Below are positions 10,501 to 16,205 of a stretch of 21,312 bases of DNA, in pieces. The position numbers and the translations under genes are program-made. The notes beneath the pieces were generated by a model that ran no database searches, had not been told where the DNA came from, and was given only the letters and a program-made list of their open reading frames with translations. Source of the stretch: a virus; the IMG/VR virus record IMGVR_UViG_3300025128_000413, positions 1 through 21,312 of that record, one strand, 5' to 3'. The stretch's first letter is position 1. Each line of letters opens with the position of its first letter.

Positions 10501-11511
10501 TTCAATATTTATTTTTTTAGGCTCATTGTGGTTGTCTGTCCAAAATAACATATCATCAACAACGTTGATACCAGTTATATTTTCAACACTCCTAAAGTTA
10601 ACGGCTGGCGCTTTGTTTTGAAAGTAAAAAGCTTTAATTAAACCTGCTTGTCCAGTGCCGTTATTAAGAATATCATTATTAAAGTCATCCCAAGCAGTTA
10701 TAGCTGCCAACGAGTTGCTTTTTAGTTTAATTTCTACTTCAAAATCAACACCATCAGTTTGTTTGCCTACTACTTCTATCCAAGGACCTATACCAACAAC
10801 GGTAGGAAAGGTACCAGAGGCAGTGGCTGTTATACCGTAACCTAGTAAAACAAAACCAACTTCTATAGCGTTGAACGCTGTGATATCAACATTTAAAACA
10901 GCACTATCATTCACGTTGTAAGTAAAAGGTGGTGACGTATTTGTAACGGTAGGTTGGTTTGCAATACTTAGTTCAGCATTACAAATAACCTCAAATTGAT
11001 CAACAAGCACTGGTTCCAATGGGGATAAACTAATTATCATGTCTTGCCCAATAGTTGTTTCTACGCCCGGCACACATGTGGCGCCAGGTGGACCTCCAGG
11101 TAATGGTGCTTGACATGTCCACTTCCATAGATCTGTATAGATATCCGGACTGAAAGAATTAACTTTCCAGAAAGTATCGTTTAAACCACCGTAAGCTCCC
11201 TCAAAAAACTCAAAAGAATAGTTAGACCCAATTGTGTTGAAGGTAGGTTTTATAAACCAATATAAGTCATTATTTTTTTCATCCGCTATAGATCCTATGC
11301 AGTTGTAACTATACTGGTCGTTGTTTATAATTGTTGTTTGCCCAGGCACCTCAAAGTTACCAGCTAAATTTTGAACAGTACCAATATCAGAACCTTCTGA
11401 ACTTAATACTTGTATGTTAAAAGCTTCTCTATATTCTCCATTAGGAACTAATCTCTCATCGAGATCTAAATTCATTTTACCTTTAGTAAACTGGTGTTTA
11501 ATTTCTGGCAT
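4546..11511 (-). CDS. Giant crAss-like tail stabilization protein, 2321 residues
   Basis: This single 7-kb frame is the largest gene here. Residues 1-52 carry the family hallmark: FTKGKMNLDLDERLVPNGEY, then N-I-x-V-x-x-S-E-G-S-D-x-G-T-V-Q-N. Further blocks I recall from the same family are MLFWTDNHNEPKKINIER (about 321-338), YPRFSYRYKYEDGEYSSF (about 560-580), NVPRKALAQEVTGSRIVYGN (about 705-725), YYNLAMDRWYDAGDGNVWLS (about 840-860), INPIYSSIQKLHSRSTADGD (about 1995-2015), YRAYFTDRTRGAVLRLSKDG (about 2075-2095) and NVLLNDTPSVVKSFKTIGYE (about 2215-2235). This is the 'stabilization protein' of crAss-like and related marine phages, a tail-barrel component beyond the neck rings. The stretch at about 1050-1950 is Asn/Ser/Gly-rich and matches nothing I know. 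The gene starts 4 bases after the connector gene, implying coupled expression. Family confidence is high; the exact place in the tail is inference. Confidence 0.9.
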   Translation of the reverse strand: MPEIKHQFTKGKMNLDLDERLVPNGEYREAFNIQVLSSEGSDIGTVQNLAGNFEVPGQTTIINNDQYSYNCIGSIADEKNNDLYWFIKPTFNTIGSNYSFEFFEGAYGGLNDTFWKVNSFSPDIYTDLWKWTCQAPLPGGPPGATCVPGVETTIGQDMIISLSPLEPVLVDQFEVICNAELSIANQPTVTNTSPPFTYNVNDSAVLNVDITAFNAIEVGFVLLGYGITATASGTFPTVVGIGPWIEVVGKQTDGVDFEVEIKLKSNSLAAITAWDDFNNDILNNGTGQAGLIKAFYFQNKAPAVNFRSVENITGINVVDDMLFWTDNHNEPKKINIERSIMGTDPLGLSQTRIVNESHPHEVLAPNSLGRITEQYVTNIKKSPNSPLAMELRTRRETELFFYNWALYTRVYTGIITTNSNVSPQPTTLDDVIGIEYQGSNVFDNTITNLSAVSKGDLIQIDVKEDFDGTLNGGGNAGFDWDVGDTLVLKEYDEDNSTPPPLPVLNYRLKCKIENITTVNIGPGGSVVVDLRIVDLDGVPPSPENGELKYVVDKYDSEDKIFKYKYPRFSYRYKYEDGEYSSFAPFTQVAFVPGGFDYHPKKGHNLAMVNRINHIIVKNFKPDNIPLDVTEIELLYKEDSSNSIYIVDTIRSNDAKTISSAGFLLPVSLSQPKYNHWETNAYKIDFEEVRSVLPENQLLRVYDNVPRKALAQEVTGSRIVYGNYVQNFDLMSSINPFEGFYPQFKHYINSFPNLTVTQGAIGDSNPKRSIKSLREYQYGIIFIDKYGRETPIITSETGSFNIDKSFCDKNNRLSVQMKGAPPSTLVSPFKYFKFYVKEVSGEYYNLAMDRWYDAGDGNVWLSFPSTDANKLIVDDFIILKKGAESYDAVKEPAKYKVLAIENEAPDFIKKQYWLLDTKETTNVLDANSNPTGPLGVNTIVNQPTVNAKGFELNYRAYHQTSGSDLHGQFKDADGELYVQFSFGNQVTEKYKINSLTTDLELDQATGNPTNFEVAKYYIKLEDNLGEDVGIIFDAFPPSEVVVGAQVRIFKQTKENKPEFDGRFFVKIYTDDIFGKYIQSSYDPTDNITDYYVSSSIKTAYMSKNHKTLHDGFNVDDNYADYGDSSGNKYHAGCGFPIGPINHGAAGDTPFGWWSSNNMDSFNAYSHVQPPQYAYVNSQGPPENPDPNNVGQFGLRHYAPFFRLYTEASNPTLIDITDPSSNGTPVNLPIEMVVDGSSSTIYDQNTFANVNPVYKFENTYEPNGWQQEYGRYTGITNKVWATTKQTGGVSNTWFGGSQPTLSEFYLQWFTSHDGYKRKSDRNIRETEVWYINEGPYAARNWAGDSVDFKNSIWDALGNTGLGPGDRLPGITTNPSGVQFNLSLGGIDYTPTADSDVSFPHTDEFDELNIVDIFDIGGANQSYQDSQTEQVVNSLSPNQYFRFKEDPSKTVYNIQSVNTRNLLNYADSALMLGTYREFMPTNIFGDSSQIFNNDFSQQVTTPRWNSSSQSFEGGPSHYTRGELLSCNFSKNWRLSTVNTDANNLNVIPWNPVGYPGPITGGSTCNIVVNTNTNSGTQTLQTSQYAVYTDSIFDSITNASLEVGMIVVKRTTSGGSATSFTENIASISDNSSYIYLQVLGIEDSGAFGFKIILGGYMRPLLLMDAIAFTNGDTLQFTQARMNGYSSNSVRKIFESTKADSAFNTGSITHENSWRAVEYNIEFLSKVEIDGSILSENPAVWETEPQDLPDLDIYHEASGRIPIDLNEDLTNDFIPTKYVWDPDLLTPISSSPSPYSNTTLNTFQSVHNPHGSYQNSVITTNITGFDYSSIALTQGFIEIVQVKGNELTMNCNTPAAWGSVTLTPGSILSIRRPDMTVFKTKVVSHNINASGGITPLFDTNVTSGQIDVNNPVKIVIDSKTWNSYHDLNYHNCYSFNNGVESNRIRDNYNTSFISKGVRVSTVADSYKQERREYGLIYSGIYNSISGMNSLNQFIQAEKITKDINPIYSSIQKLHSRSTADGDLITICEDRVLKILANKDAVFNADGNINLTSTNSVLGQAIPYAGEFGISKNPESFAAYSYRAYFTDRTRGAVLRLSKDGLTPVSEAGMKDWFRDNLELSDRIIGSYDERQDEYNLKLNPRGFLPSGKAINVEVANDVVVSYSEKNKGWSSFKSFGQMEQGNSMGNDYFTFLKGKAWLHHAPANLVDSNTFYGDYYNSSINVLLNDTPSVVKSFKTIGYEGSLPLATNSGYMLEIPYQQTTVSDGWFVGQMQTDLEFGQDVYFTEKEGKYFSNVKGASDVESPDINQFTFQGIGTVNQIIDTLGSI

Positions 11512-11515
11512 TTAA

Positions 11516-12880
11516 CTAGTGTTTTATTTGTTTAGATTTACCTCTTAAAATTTGAGTTAACTCTTCAACTTTCATGTTAGAAAGTCTTAGTTTAGCTGTT
11601 CTAACAGCTGCAAATCTTTCTTTTTTAAATCTTGCTACCAAGTATTCTGGAGTATTTATTCTACCCGCTAAAATACCATGATTTATCCATTTGTACATTG
11701 CTTCTTCAGCGAATTTATGTACTCGCATCTCAGCCTCTGTACCAAGACTATCGCTTATGTATTCTATAATCACAGTTTTTCCAGAAACATTAGAGCTAAA
11801 ATGTATTTTACCAGAATGACAATCTATATAAAACGACCCGTTTACTTGAGCGTGTTGAGGGTCTAATCCATACCTGTTACCATTCATTCTCCAATAAACA
11901 TCATCTTCATAATCATCGTAAATATCAGATGGAGTTGAAGACTTATAGTTCTCCCAAGTTGTAGATCTGTTAATATTAGAAATAAAACCAACAGTATCGC
12001 CAAGCACAATCTCTTCAACAGCTGGATGTGAAAGCTCGATAGTAGAACTACCAATCCCCACTATTTTTATAGCAGCCTCACCTTCTCCAACGTCATTATT
12101 ATTAACGAATGCTGGGTGATTTATAATCATACCAACCTCAAGATCCGCAACACTTGTTAGGTTTAGTTGCGTATCACCAATACTCACCGCTACCGTAGTT
12201 GTCGTCTCAGTTAAAGTTGTACGCGCTGGTATCAAATCGTTACCAGAATATTGAATCCTAGTGATTAGTAGTTGTTCGTTTGTAGTCGCAAGAGCATTTT
12301 TATCTGTATCTCCATTTTTATTTTCTAGAGTTATTGATGTAATACCAGATGTAGTTGTTGTCTTATGTATGTAACTAGCGGGTTTAAGATTTGGGCCAAC
12401 AACCCTCATCCCATTCATTAGTATATCGCTATAGTCCCCGTCTAAAACAACAACATTAGAACCGAGTGTCAACGTTCCTATTGGGTTTAATTTAAACTCA
12501 CCATTATCATCTTGCAAAGGAGCTGTAGGGTTAGAAGTGTTTTTAGTATAATGTAGAGGGTGTTTTACGCCAACTGAATCTACCCAGCTAATTTTAGTGT
12601 AGTTAACATAATCGTGCGGAAGCACTATTTGAAGTGAAGCTGGTATTAAAACCTCTTGAGACTTGCACGACTTAAAAGTATCAAAGGAAAGTTCAGCTAA
12701 CGCTCTTTGCGCATGGAAAGCCACGTCAGTTCTTTTAGCTTTAGAAATTATTTTTTCTTCTCCGACATAAATAATCATAAACTGATTTATTATATCTTCT
12801 AAAGAAACAAATTGATAATTACCAAAATTACTTTCGTCGCCATTGTAGTAATCAGTAGGTGTTCCGTTTAATAATGCCAT
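11516..12880 (-). CDS. Head-tail connector (tail-tubular/ring) protein, crAss-like, 454 residues
   Basis: Residues 22-100 (YQFVSLEDIINQFMIIYVGE, then AKRTDVAFHAQRALAELSFD, SQEVLIPASLQIVLPHDYVN) and the C-terminus (about 385-454: HKFAEEAMYKWINHGILAGR, PEYLVARFKKERFAAVRTAK, final TQILRGKSKQIKH) are the conserved ends of a connector family found in crAss-like and marine phages. It has been annotated as tail-tubular or neck-ring protein and compared with P22 gp4-type connectors. The middle (about 150-290) is beta-rich and contains NGMRVVGPNL and VADLEVGMIINHP segments, similar to ones in neighbouring tail proteins. It should bind below the portal and lead into the stabilization protein encoded next. 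The stop is TAG at 11516-11518, 4 bases before the next ATG. The start is the first ATG after a stop, preceded by AATAAATAAATG. Confidence 0.88.
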   Translation of the reverse strand: MALLNGTPTDYYNGDESNFGNYQFVSLEDIINQFMIIYVGEEKIISKAKRTDVAFHAQRALAELSFDTFKSCKSQEVLIPASLQIVLPHDYVNYTKISWVDSVGVKHPLHYTKNTSNPTAPLQDDNGEFKLNPIGTLTLGSNVVVLDGDYSDILMNGMRVVGPNLKPASYIHKTTTTSGITSITLENKNGDTDKNALATTNEQLLITRIQYSGNDLIPARTTLTETTTTVAVSIGDTQLNLTSVADLEVGMIINHPAFVNNNDVGEGEAAIKIVGIGSSTIELSHPAVEEIVLGDTVGFISNINRSTTWENYKSSTPSDIYDDYEDDVYWRMNGNRYGLDPQHAQVNGSFYIDCHSGKIHFSSNVSGKTVIIEYISDSLGTEAEMRVHKFAEEAMYKWINHGILAGRINTPEYLVARFKKERFAAVRTAKLRLSNMKVEELTQILRGKSKQIKH

Positions 12881-12884
12881 TTAT

Positions 12885-13637
12885 TTATTGTTTTTCTTGT
12901 TGTACTTTACCTTGTTCTAATCCAGCGGCTACTTGCGTTAATTCTGGTTTTTGTATTGAAATACCCGCTAATCCAAGTATTCTATTAACCAACTCCCCTT
13001 GATCAGAAGCGTGTAGTTCGAAATCAGTTGAGATACCAGGGTTGTAAAGAGCGTCTATGTTTGACTGACCACCAGTAAATACTGTATAACCCCAGTTTAC
13101 ATCTACAGGTTTTCTTATATACCACATTTCAAGGTCGCCAAACTTACTTACCCTCAACACACCTTCAGGACTAGGGTTTCCAGCTATACCTACTCTAGTT
13201 ACAGTTGCTATTGGTCTACTGTCTGTCGGTTTTGTTAACGGTGAGTTAGCAAAGTTATTAAAATCTTTTGAGTTTACAATTTCAACGTTTTTACCGTCTA
13301 CAATTATTTGACTAATTCTATATATGTTGTTTGGCGCATTTGGCAAGCTATATTCTCCTGGTGAATCTACATCTTCCCAGTTTGTAGTTGTTAATGGATC
13401 GGCATAATGTTCAAATATTTGTATTTTTTGCTCTAACAAACTAACCATATCAGCATAATTAGTATCGTTGCCTGGTACTCTTCTAAATTGATTAAGATCA
13501 TAAAAGTACTGCTCAAATATTGCCATCTGTGCTTGGTTAGCAAATAAATTAAACTCTTGAGGTGTTATATAACCTCTTTGCTCTTTATTAGCTAATGCTA
13601 AAACTTTTTGATATACCGTGTCTACATTTATAGCCAT
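12885..13637 (-). CDS. Conserved crAss-like neck/structural protein, 250 residues
   Basis: The N-terminal half is helical and carries the pattern VYQKVLALANKEQRGYITPQ, EFNLFANQAQMAIFEQYFYD, LNQFRRVPGND, followed by a helix (ADMVSLLEQKIQIFE). I recall this as a very conserved block of a structural protein placed just upstream of the tail-tubular gene in crAss-like and marine phages. The C-terminal half is beta-rich (RISQIIVDGKNVEIV, EGVLRVSKFGDLEMWYIRKP), then FELHASDQGELVNRILGLAG, and ends in a Gln/Lys-rich tail. A 4-base gap to the 454-residue connector gene and a shared strand point to a partner in the neck, possibly an adaptor ring on the portal. The exact ring position is inference. The start is preceded by AAATTATG. 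Confidence 0.85.
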   Translation of the reverse strand: MAINVDTVYQKVLALANKEQRGYITPQEFNLFANQAQMAIFEQYFYDLNQFRRVPGNDTNYADMVSLLEQKIQIFEHYADPLTTTNWEDVDSPGEYSLPNAPNNIYRISQIIVDGKNVEIVNSKDFNNFANSPLTKPTDSRPIATVTRVGIAGNPSPEGVLRVSKFGDLEMWYIRKPVDVNWGYTVFTGGQSNIDALYNPGISTDFELHASDQGELVNRILGLAGISIQKPELTQVAAGLEQGKVQQEKQ

Positions 13638-13645
13638 AATTTCTT

Positions 13646-13810
13646 TTATTTATTATAAAAAGGAAACTTTTTATTTAAAGCTTCTCTTCTTTCTTTACAC
13701 CCGCAATCTTTTTTTGTAACCTTACTAACAGTGTCCACTGCTTTCTTTATACCTGTTAATTTTGTAAATTTTTCAACTAAATCTCCAAAACCTTGTATTT
13801 TGTTTTCCAT
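13646..13810 (-). CDS. Small CxC-motif protein, 54 residues
   Basis: A short frame runs from ATG 13808-13810 to TAA 13646-13648. The product starts MENKIQGFGDLVEKFTKLTG, continues through an amphipathic helix, then KKDCGCKERREALNKKFPFY and a short end. The Cys-Gly-Cys followed by Lys/Arg-rich residues and L-N-K-x-F-P matches a very small protein type I recall in many marine phage structural blocks, with no known function. The CxC pair could bind metal or form a disulfide, but two cysteines alone are not a complete zinc site unless the protein dimerises. It fills what would otherwise be a 230-base gap, ends 8 bases before the next ATG, and follows a strong RNA hairpin whose 3' arm ends 12 bases before the start. 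Reality as a gene is supported by the fit into the gap and the family-like C-terminus. Confidence 0.72.
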   Translation of the reverse strand: MENKIQGFGDLVEKFTKLTGIKKAVDTVSKVTKKDCGCKERREALNKKFPFYNK

Positions 13811-13822
13811 ATAATTTAATTT

Positions 13823-13861
13823 TGTAGTTTACGATCGCTCCGTAGAGCGACCGCACCTACA
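13823..13861 (-). promoter_or_regulatory. Stable RNA hairpin with UACG tetraloop in the leader of the CxC gene
   Basis: Read on the minus strand, an 11-pair stem (13830-13840 with 13845-13855) closes on a C(UACG)G tetraloop. A second 5-pair stem, TGTAG with CTACA (13857-13861 with 13823-13827), lies outside a 1-by-2 internal loop. Two of the inner pairs are G-U on the minus-strand RNA but would be A-C mismatches on the plus strand, so the fold suits the transcribed strand. No U-tract follows, so it is not a canonical terminator. It lies 6 bases after the stop of the 272-residue gene and 12 bases before the CxC gene start. Possible roles are 3'-end protection or processing of the upstream message, or control of downstream translation. 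Confidence 0.7.
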
Positions 13862-13867
13862 GTTAGA

Positions 13868-14686
13868 TTAATTTAATCTTTTTTCAATATTGGAGTAAAT
13901 CTCCATTCCTTCGTCAGTTTTAAACCAAGCGGCTAAAGCTGAGTAAGGGTGTTCGTCAAACGGAACGTTCATTAACTTTCTATCATTAGAACCCCAAGTA
14001 AAAGTTCTTTGATCAGAAGATAATTTAATTATTCCCATTTCAGTTGCTTTAATACCAAAGTTTCTAAGTTGAACGTTGTCATCATTTACTAATTCTAAGA
14101 ATAAAACTGGGTTTCTCTTAGCGTATAACAACAAATCTCTTTTAAGTTCTTTAGAACTCATCTCTGACACCTTAGAACCTACCTCTACACGCATAACTGC
14201 TTCGGCCATATCTATATCTAAACTTTGAGCCGCGTTTAACGCTTCAATCTCCATTTCTATATCTTCGACCTCATAAGCTGCTGTAAGTTGTGGTTGGTTT
14301 TCGTAATAAATTTTATCTTTCATAGGGTGATATAAAGATAATAATTTTTGTAATACAACTTTGTTTTTTGGCACTTGTAAAACGCCGTTTCTAAAAATAA
14401 TATGCGATAATCTTTGATCACCTTTCATTTCATCTACAAAGCAAGTAATTTGATTTTCACAATACTTTAGTTCTCTTTCGTAACCCTCTTTTTCATCAAA
14501 CCAGTATATACCTGCTGATTTAATAGACTTACTTAATGGTGTTCCTCTTTTTATAAGATATGTTCTATCTTTAACCTCCCATTGAGGTTCTTTAGATTCA
14601 ATTTTTTTAGGTTTTGGTGTTTCAACAACTGGTGTTTCAACAACAGGTACCTCTACCACTTCTTTTGTTTCTTTTTTCTTTGCCAT
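13868..14686 (-). CDS. Conserved head-region protein of unknown function, 272 residues
   Basis: Residues 1-35 are a low-complexity lysine and Pro/Val/Glu/Thr leader with a doubled PVVET unit. Residues 36-272 form a conserved-looking body: WEVKDRTYLIKRGTPLS, IYWFDEKEGYERELKYCENQ, KNKVVLQKLLSLYHP, IEMEIEALNAAQSLDIDMAE, SSKELKRDLLLYAKRNPVLF, DNVQLRNFGIKATEMGIIKL and FDEHPYSALAAWFKTDEG. I recall this block from proteins placed right after the capsid gene in marine phages of this type; their function is unknown to me. The helical body, the position next to the capsid gene and the disordered N-terminus suggest a capsid-associated or head-completion protein. The gene is bracketed by an intrinsic terminator in front and a stable hairpin behind, so its expression may be uncoupled from that of the capsid gene. 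The start follows TATATTATATTATG. Confidence 0.85.
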   Translation of the reverse strand: MAKKKETKEVVEVPVVETPVVETPKPKKIESKEPQWEVKDRTYLIKRGTPLSKSIKSAGIYWFDEKEGYERELKYCENQITCFVDEMKGDQRLSHIIFRNGVLQVPKNKVVLQKLLSLYHPMKDKIYYENQPQLTAAYEVEDIEMEIEALNAAQSLDIDMAEAVMRVEVGSKVSEMSSKELKRDLLLYAKRNPVLFLELVNDDNVQLRNFGIKATEMGIIKLSSDQRTFTWGSNDRKLMNVPFDEHPYSALAAWFKTDEGMEIYSNIEKRLN

Positions 14687-14697
14687 AATATAATATA
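14687..14697 (-). promoter_or_regulatory. A/T-only start leader shared with the scaffold gene
   Basis: On the minus strand, TATATTATATT directly precedes this gene's ATG and is identical to the leader of the scaffold-like gene (17364-17374). No Shine-Dalgarno is present. It may be an unstructured ribosome-entry region or part of a phage promoter; simple A/T richness could also explain it. Confidence 0.3.
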
Positions 14698-14701
14698 TAA
14701 T

Positions 14702-14745
14702 AAAATTAATAAAATAAAAGGCCGAGGCCGAAGCCCCGGTCTTTT
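14702..14745 (-). terminator. Intrinsic terminator after the major capsid gene (UUCG loop)
   Basis: On the minus strand, AAAAG, an A-C mismatch, then CCGGGGC, loop UUCG, GCCUCGG and CUUUU form a strong stem: 7 inner pairs including one G-U, and 5 outer pairs. It is followed by an interrupted U-rich run (CUUUUAUUUUAUU). The loop is the extra-stable C(UUCG)G type. It starts 9 bases after the capsid stop codon at 14755-14757 and is the only GC-rich intergenic segment with a U-tract in the window. It should end or attenuate capsid transcription, separating capsid levels from those of the neck and tail genes. On the plus strand the arm A/T ends give only a short U run, so activity in that direction is doubtful. 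Confidence 0.85.
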
Positions 14746-14754
14746 AAGAATTGC

Positions 14755-16185
14755 TTAGTTTAATAACATGAAGTTATTAGCACCTTGAGTAACCATACAT
14801 CTTTCAGTTAAGAAGTTTACAGTCATCGCGTCTAAATCAGAAGTAGTAGCTCCAACAGAACCAGTAACCCACGTCTTCATTTTTCTACTTTCTAACTGTG
14901 AAGCTCTATATCTAACATGTAAGAAAGGACGTTTCATGTTCTTTCCTAAAGCTTGATCATAAACTGAAGATACACCAGCAGGTATAACAACACCTCTAAT
15001 ACCTTCAGCAGCAGCAGTAAGATTAATACCACCTCTAGTAGCTAAGTCATTTAAGTATTTCCAGTCAGACTTATAGAAGTCATAAGAACCTCTTCTGAAA
15101 CCAGAGAAACCTAAGTTTAATGCCATATCTTCTGAGTTGTCAAATACTCCGTAAGAAGTACCACCAGCTCCGTAAGAATTCATAGAAGCTAACATATCGT
15201 CAATAGCTAAAGCAGTTGCTCTATTTACAAATAACATGTTTTCTTCAATTGCACCATTTCTATCAAACTCAGCTAAGATAGCGTCAAATTCAGCTAAATC
15301 AGTTGCAGCGTTAACACCAGTAATACCAGACGACTGATGTCCTCTAGCTTCGATAGCAGCAAATAAACCTTCAGTACCTGCAGTTCCCGCACCACCATCA
15401 GTTGGTAAAGCTATAGCAGAAGCACCAGCTACTGTTTCAGCTTCAATTAAAGCCATCTCACAGTAATCCGTGAATCTAGCTCTAGTATCACCTTCAGCTT
15501 TTAAATACCAGTAGTAACCGTTTTGTCCATCCTCACCAGATACTTCAACCCAACCTACTTGAGCAACATCAGATCCTGAAACCTCGTACATGTCTTTCAT
15601 TATGATTGGCTTGTTAGTAAATGTAGTGAATTGTGGCTCATTAGCTCTAGCTCCTAAATATGCAGTACCTTTAGCATACTCAGAACCAAATACCATTATA
15701 GTACAAGCATTATCACCATTAACAAAACCTGCGTTTGTCATGTGTGCAACACTATAAGGTTGTACTGTAATAGTTTGGTTACCAGCAGCAGCAACACTTA
15801 CACGAGCTGTAACCGTTTGTCCACCACCAGAAATTAATACCATATCACCAACTCTAATACCGTGAGTAGTTGTTTGAGCAACACCATCAATATCAGTTAA
15901 AATATTAATAGTACTTGCTGTAACATCTAACATATCACATATATAAGATAAGTGTAACCTACCTTGTTCTGACCAAATAACTTGATCAGCTGACATAGCT
16001 TCTTCTGCACCAACTTGAGATAAGAAACCTGATATAGTTCTCTTACCGAAAACCTCAGCTTCTTTTTCCATCAAGTCAGGAAGATATTGCTGTGCCCATC
16101 CATTGTTTTGGATGTCTAAATAATTCTCAGAAGTAACCGCTTGTACCGCCGCGCCTCTACTCTGAGTTCCTCTTGTAATTGCCAT
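14755..16185 (-). CDS. Major capsid protein, crAss-like (HK97-fold expected), 476 residues
   Basis: Residues 33-81 hold the family block (QYLPDLMEKEAEVFGKRTIS, GFLSQVGAEEAMSADQVIWS, EQGRLHLSY), which I recognise from major capsid proteins of crAss-like and related marine phages. Residues about 85-160 look like an inserted beta domain (HGIRVGDMVLISGGGQTVTA, QTITVQPYSV). The C-terminal half has the conserved YGVFDNSEDMALNLGFSGFR, RGSYDFYKSDWKYLND, RPFLHVRYRASQLESRKMKT and ERCMVTQGANNF segments. The HK97 fold is inferred from the family, not visible directly. The gene follows the scaffold-like gene by 20 bases, as expected for shell assembly, and is followed at once by a strong terminator, which fits very high independent expression. 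I see no N-terminal prohead-protease gene or obvious cleavage site nearby. Confidence 0.92.
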   Translation of the reverse strand: MAITRGTQSRGAAVQAVTSENYLDIQNNGWAQQYLPDLMEKEAEVFGKRTISGFLSQVGAEEAMSADQVIWSEQGRLHLSYICDMLDVTASTINILTDIDGVAQTTTHGIRVGDMVLISGGGQTVTARVSVAAAGNQTITVQPYSVAHMTNAGFVNGDNACTIMVFGSEYAKGTAYLGARANEPQFTTFTNKPIIMKDMYEVSGSDVAQVGWVEVSGEDGQNGYYWYLKAEGDTRARFTDYCEMALIEAETVAGASAIALPTDGGAGTAGTEGLFAAIEARGHQSSGITGVNAATDLAEFDAILAEFDRNGAIEENMLFVNRATALAIDDMLASMNSYGAGGTSYGVFDNSEDMALNLGFSGFRRGSYDFYKSDWKYLNDLATRGGINLTAAAEGIRGVVIPAGVSSVYDQALGKNMKRPFLHVRYRASQLESRKMKTWVTGSVGATTSDLDAMTVNFLTERCMVTQGANNFMLLN

Positions 16186-16205
16186 TTTAAATTTTTTTTA
16201 AATTA

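Noticed and set aside
14616-14644. Two direct copies of GGTGTTTCAACAAC with a 15-base period
   Set aside because: This is only the coding of a doubled PVVET unit in a low-complexity N-terminus; two copies are not a repeat array.
14687-14754. Bacteroidota-type promoter (TTTG with TANNTTTG)
   Set aside because: I looked for it on the minus strand in all gaps longer than about 30 bases and found no convincing match; any promoter here would be of a different type.
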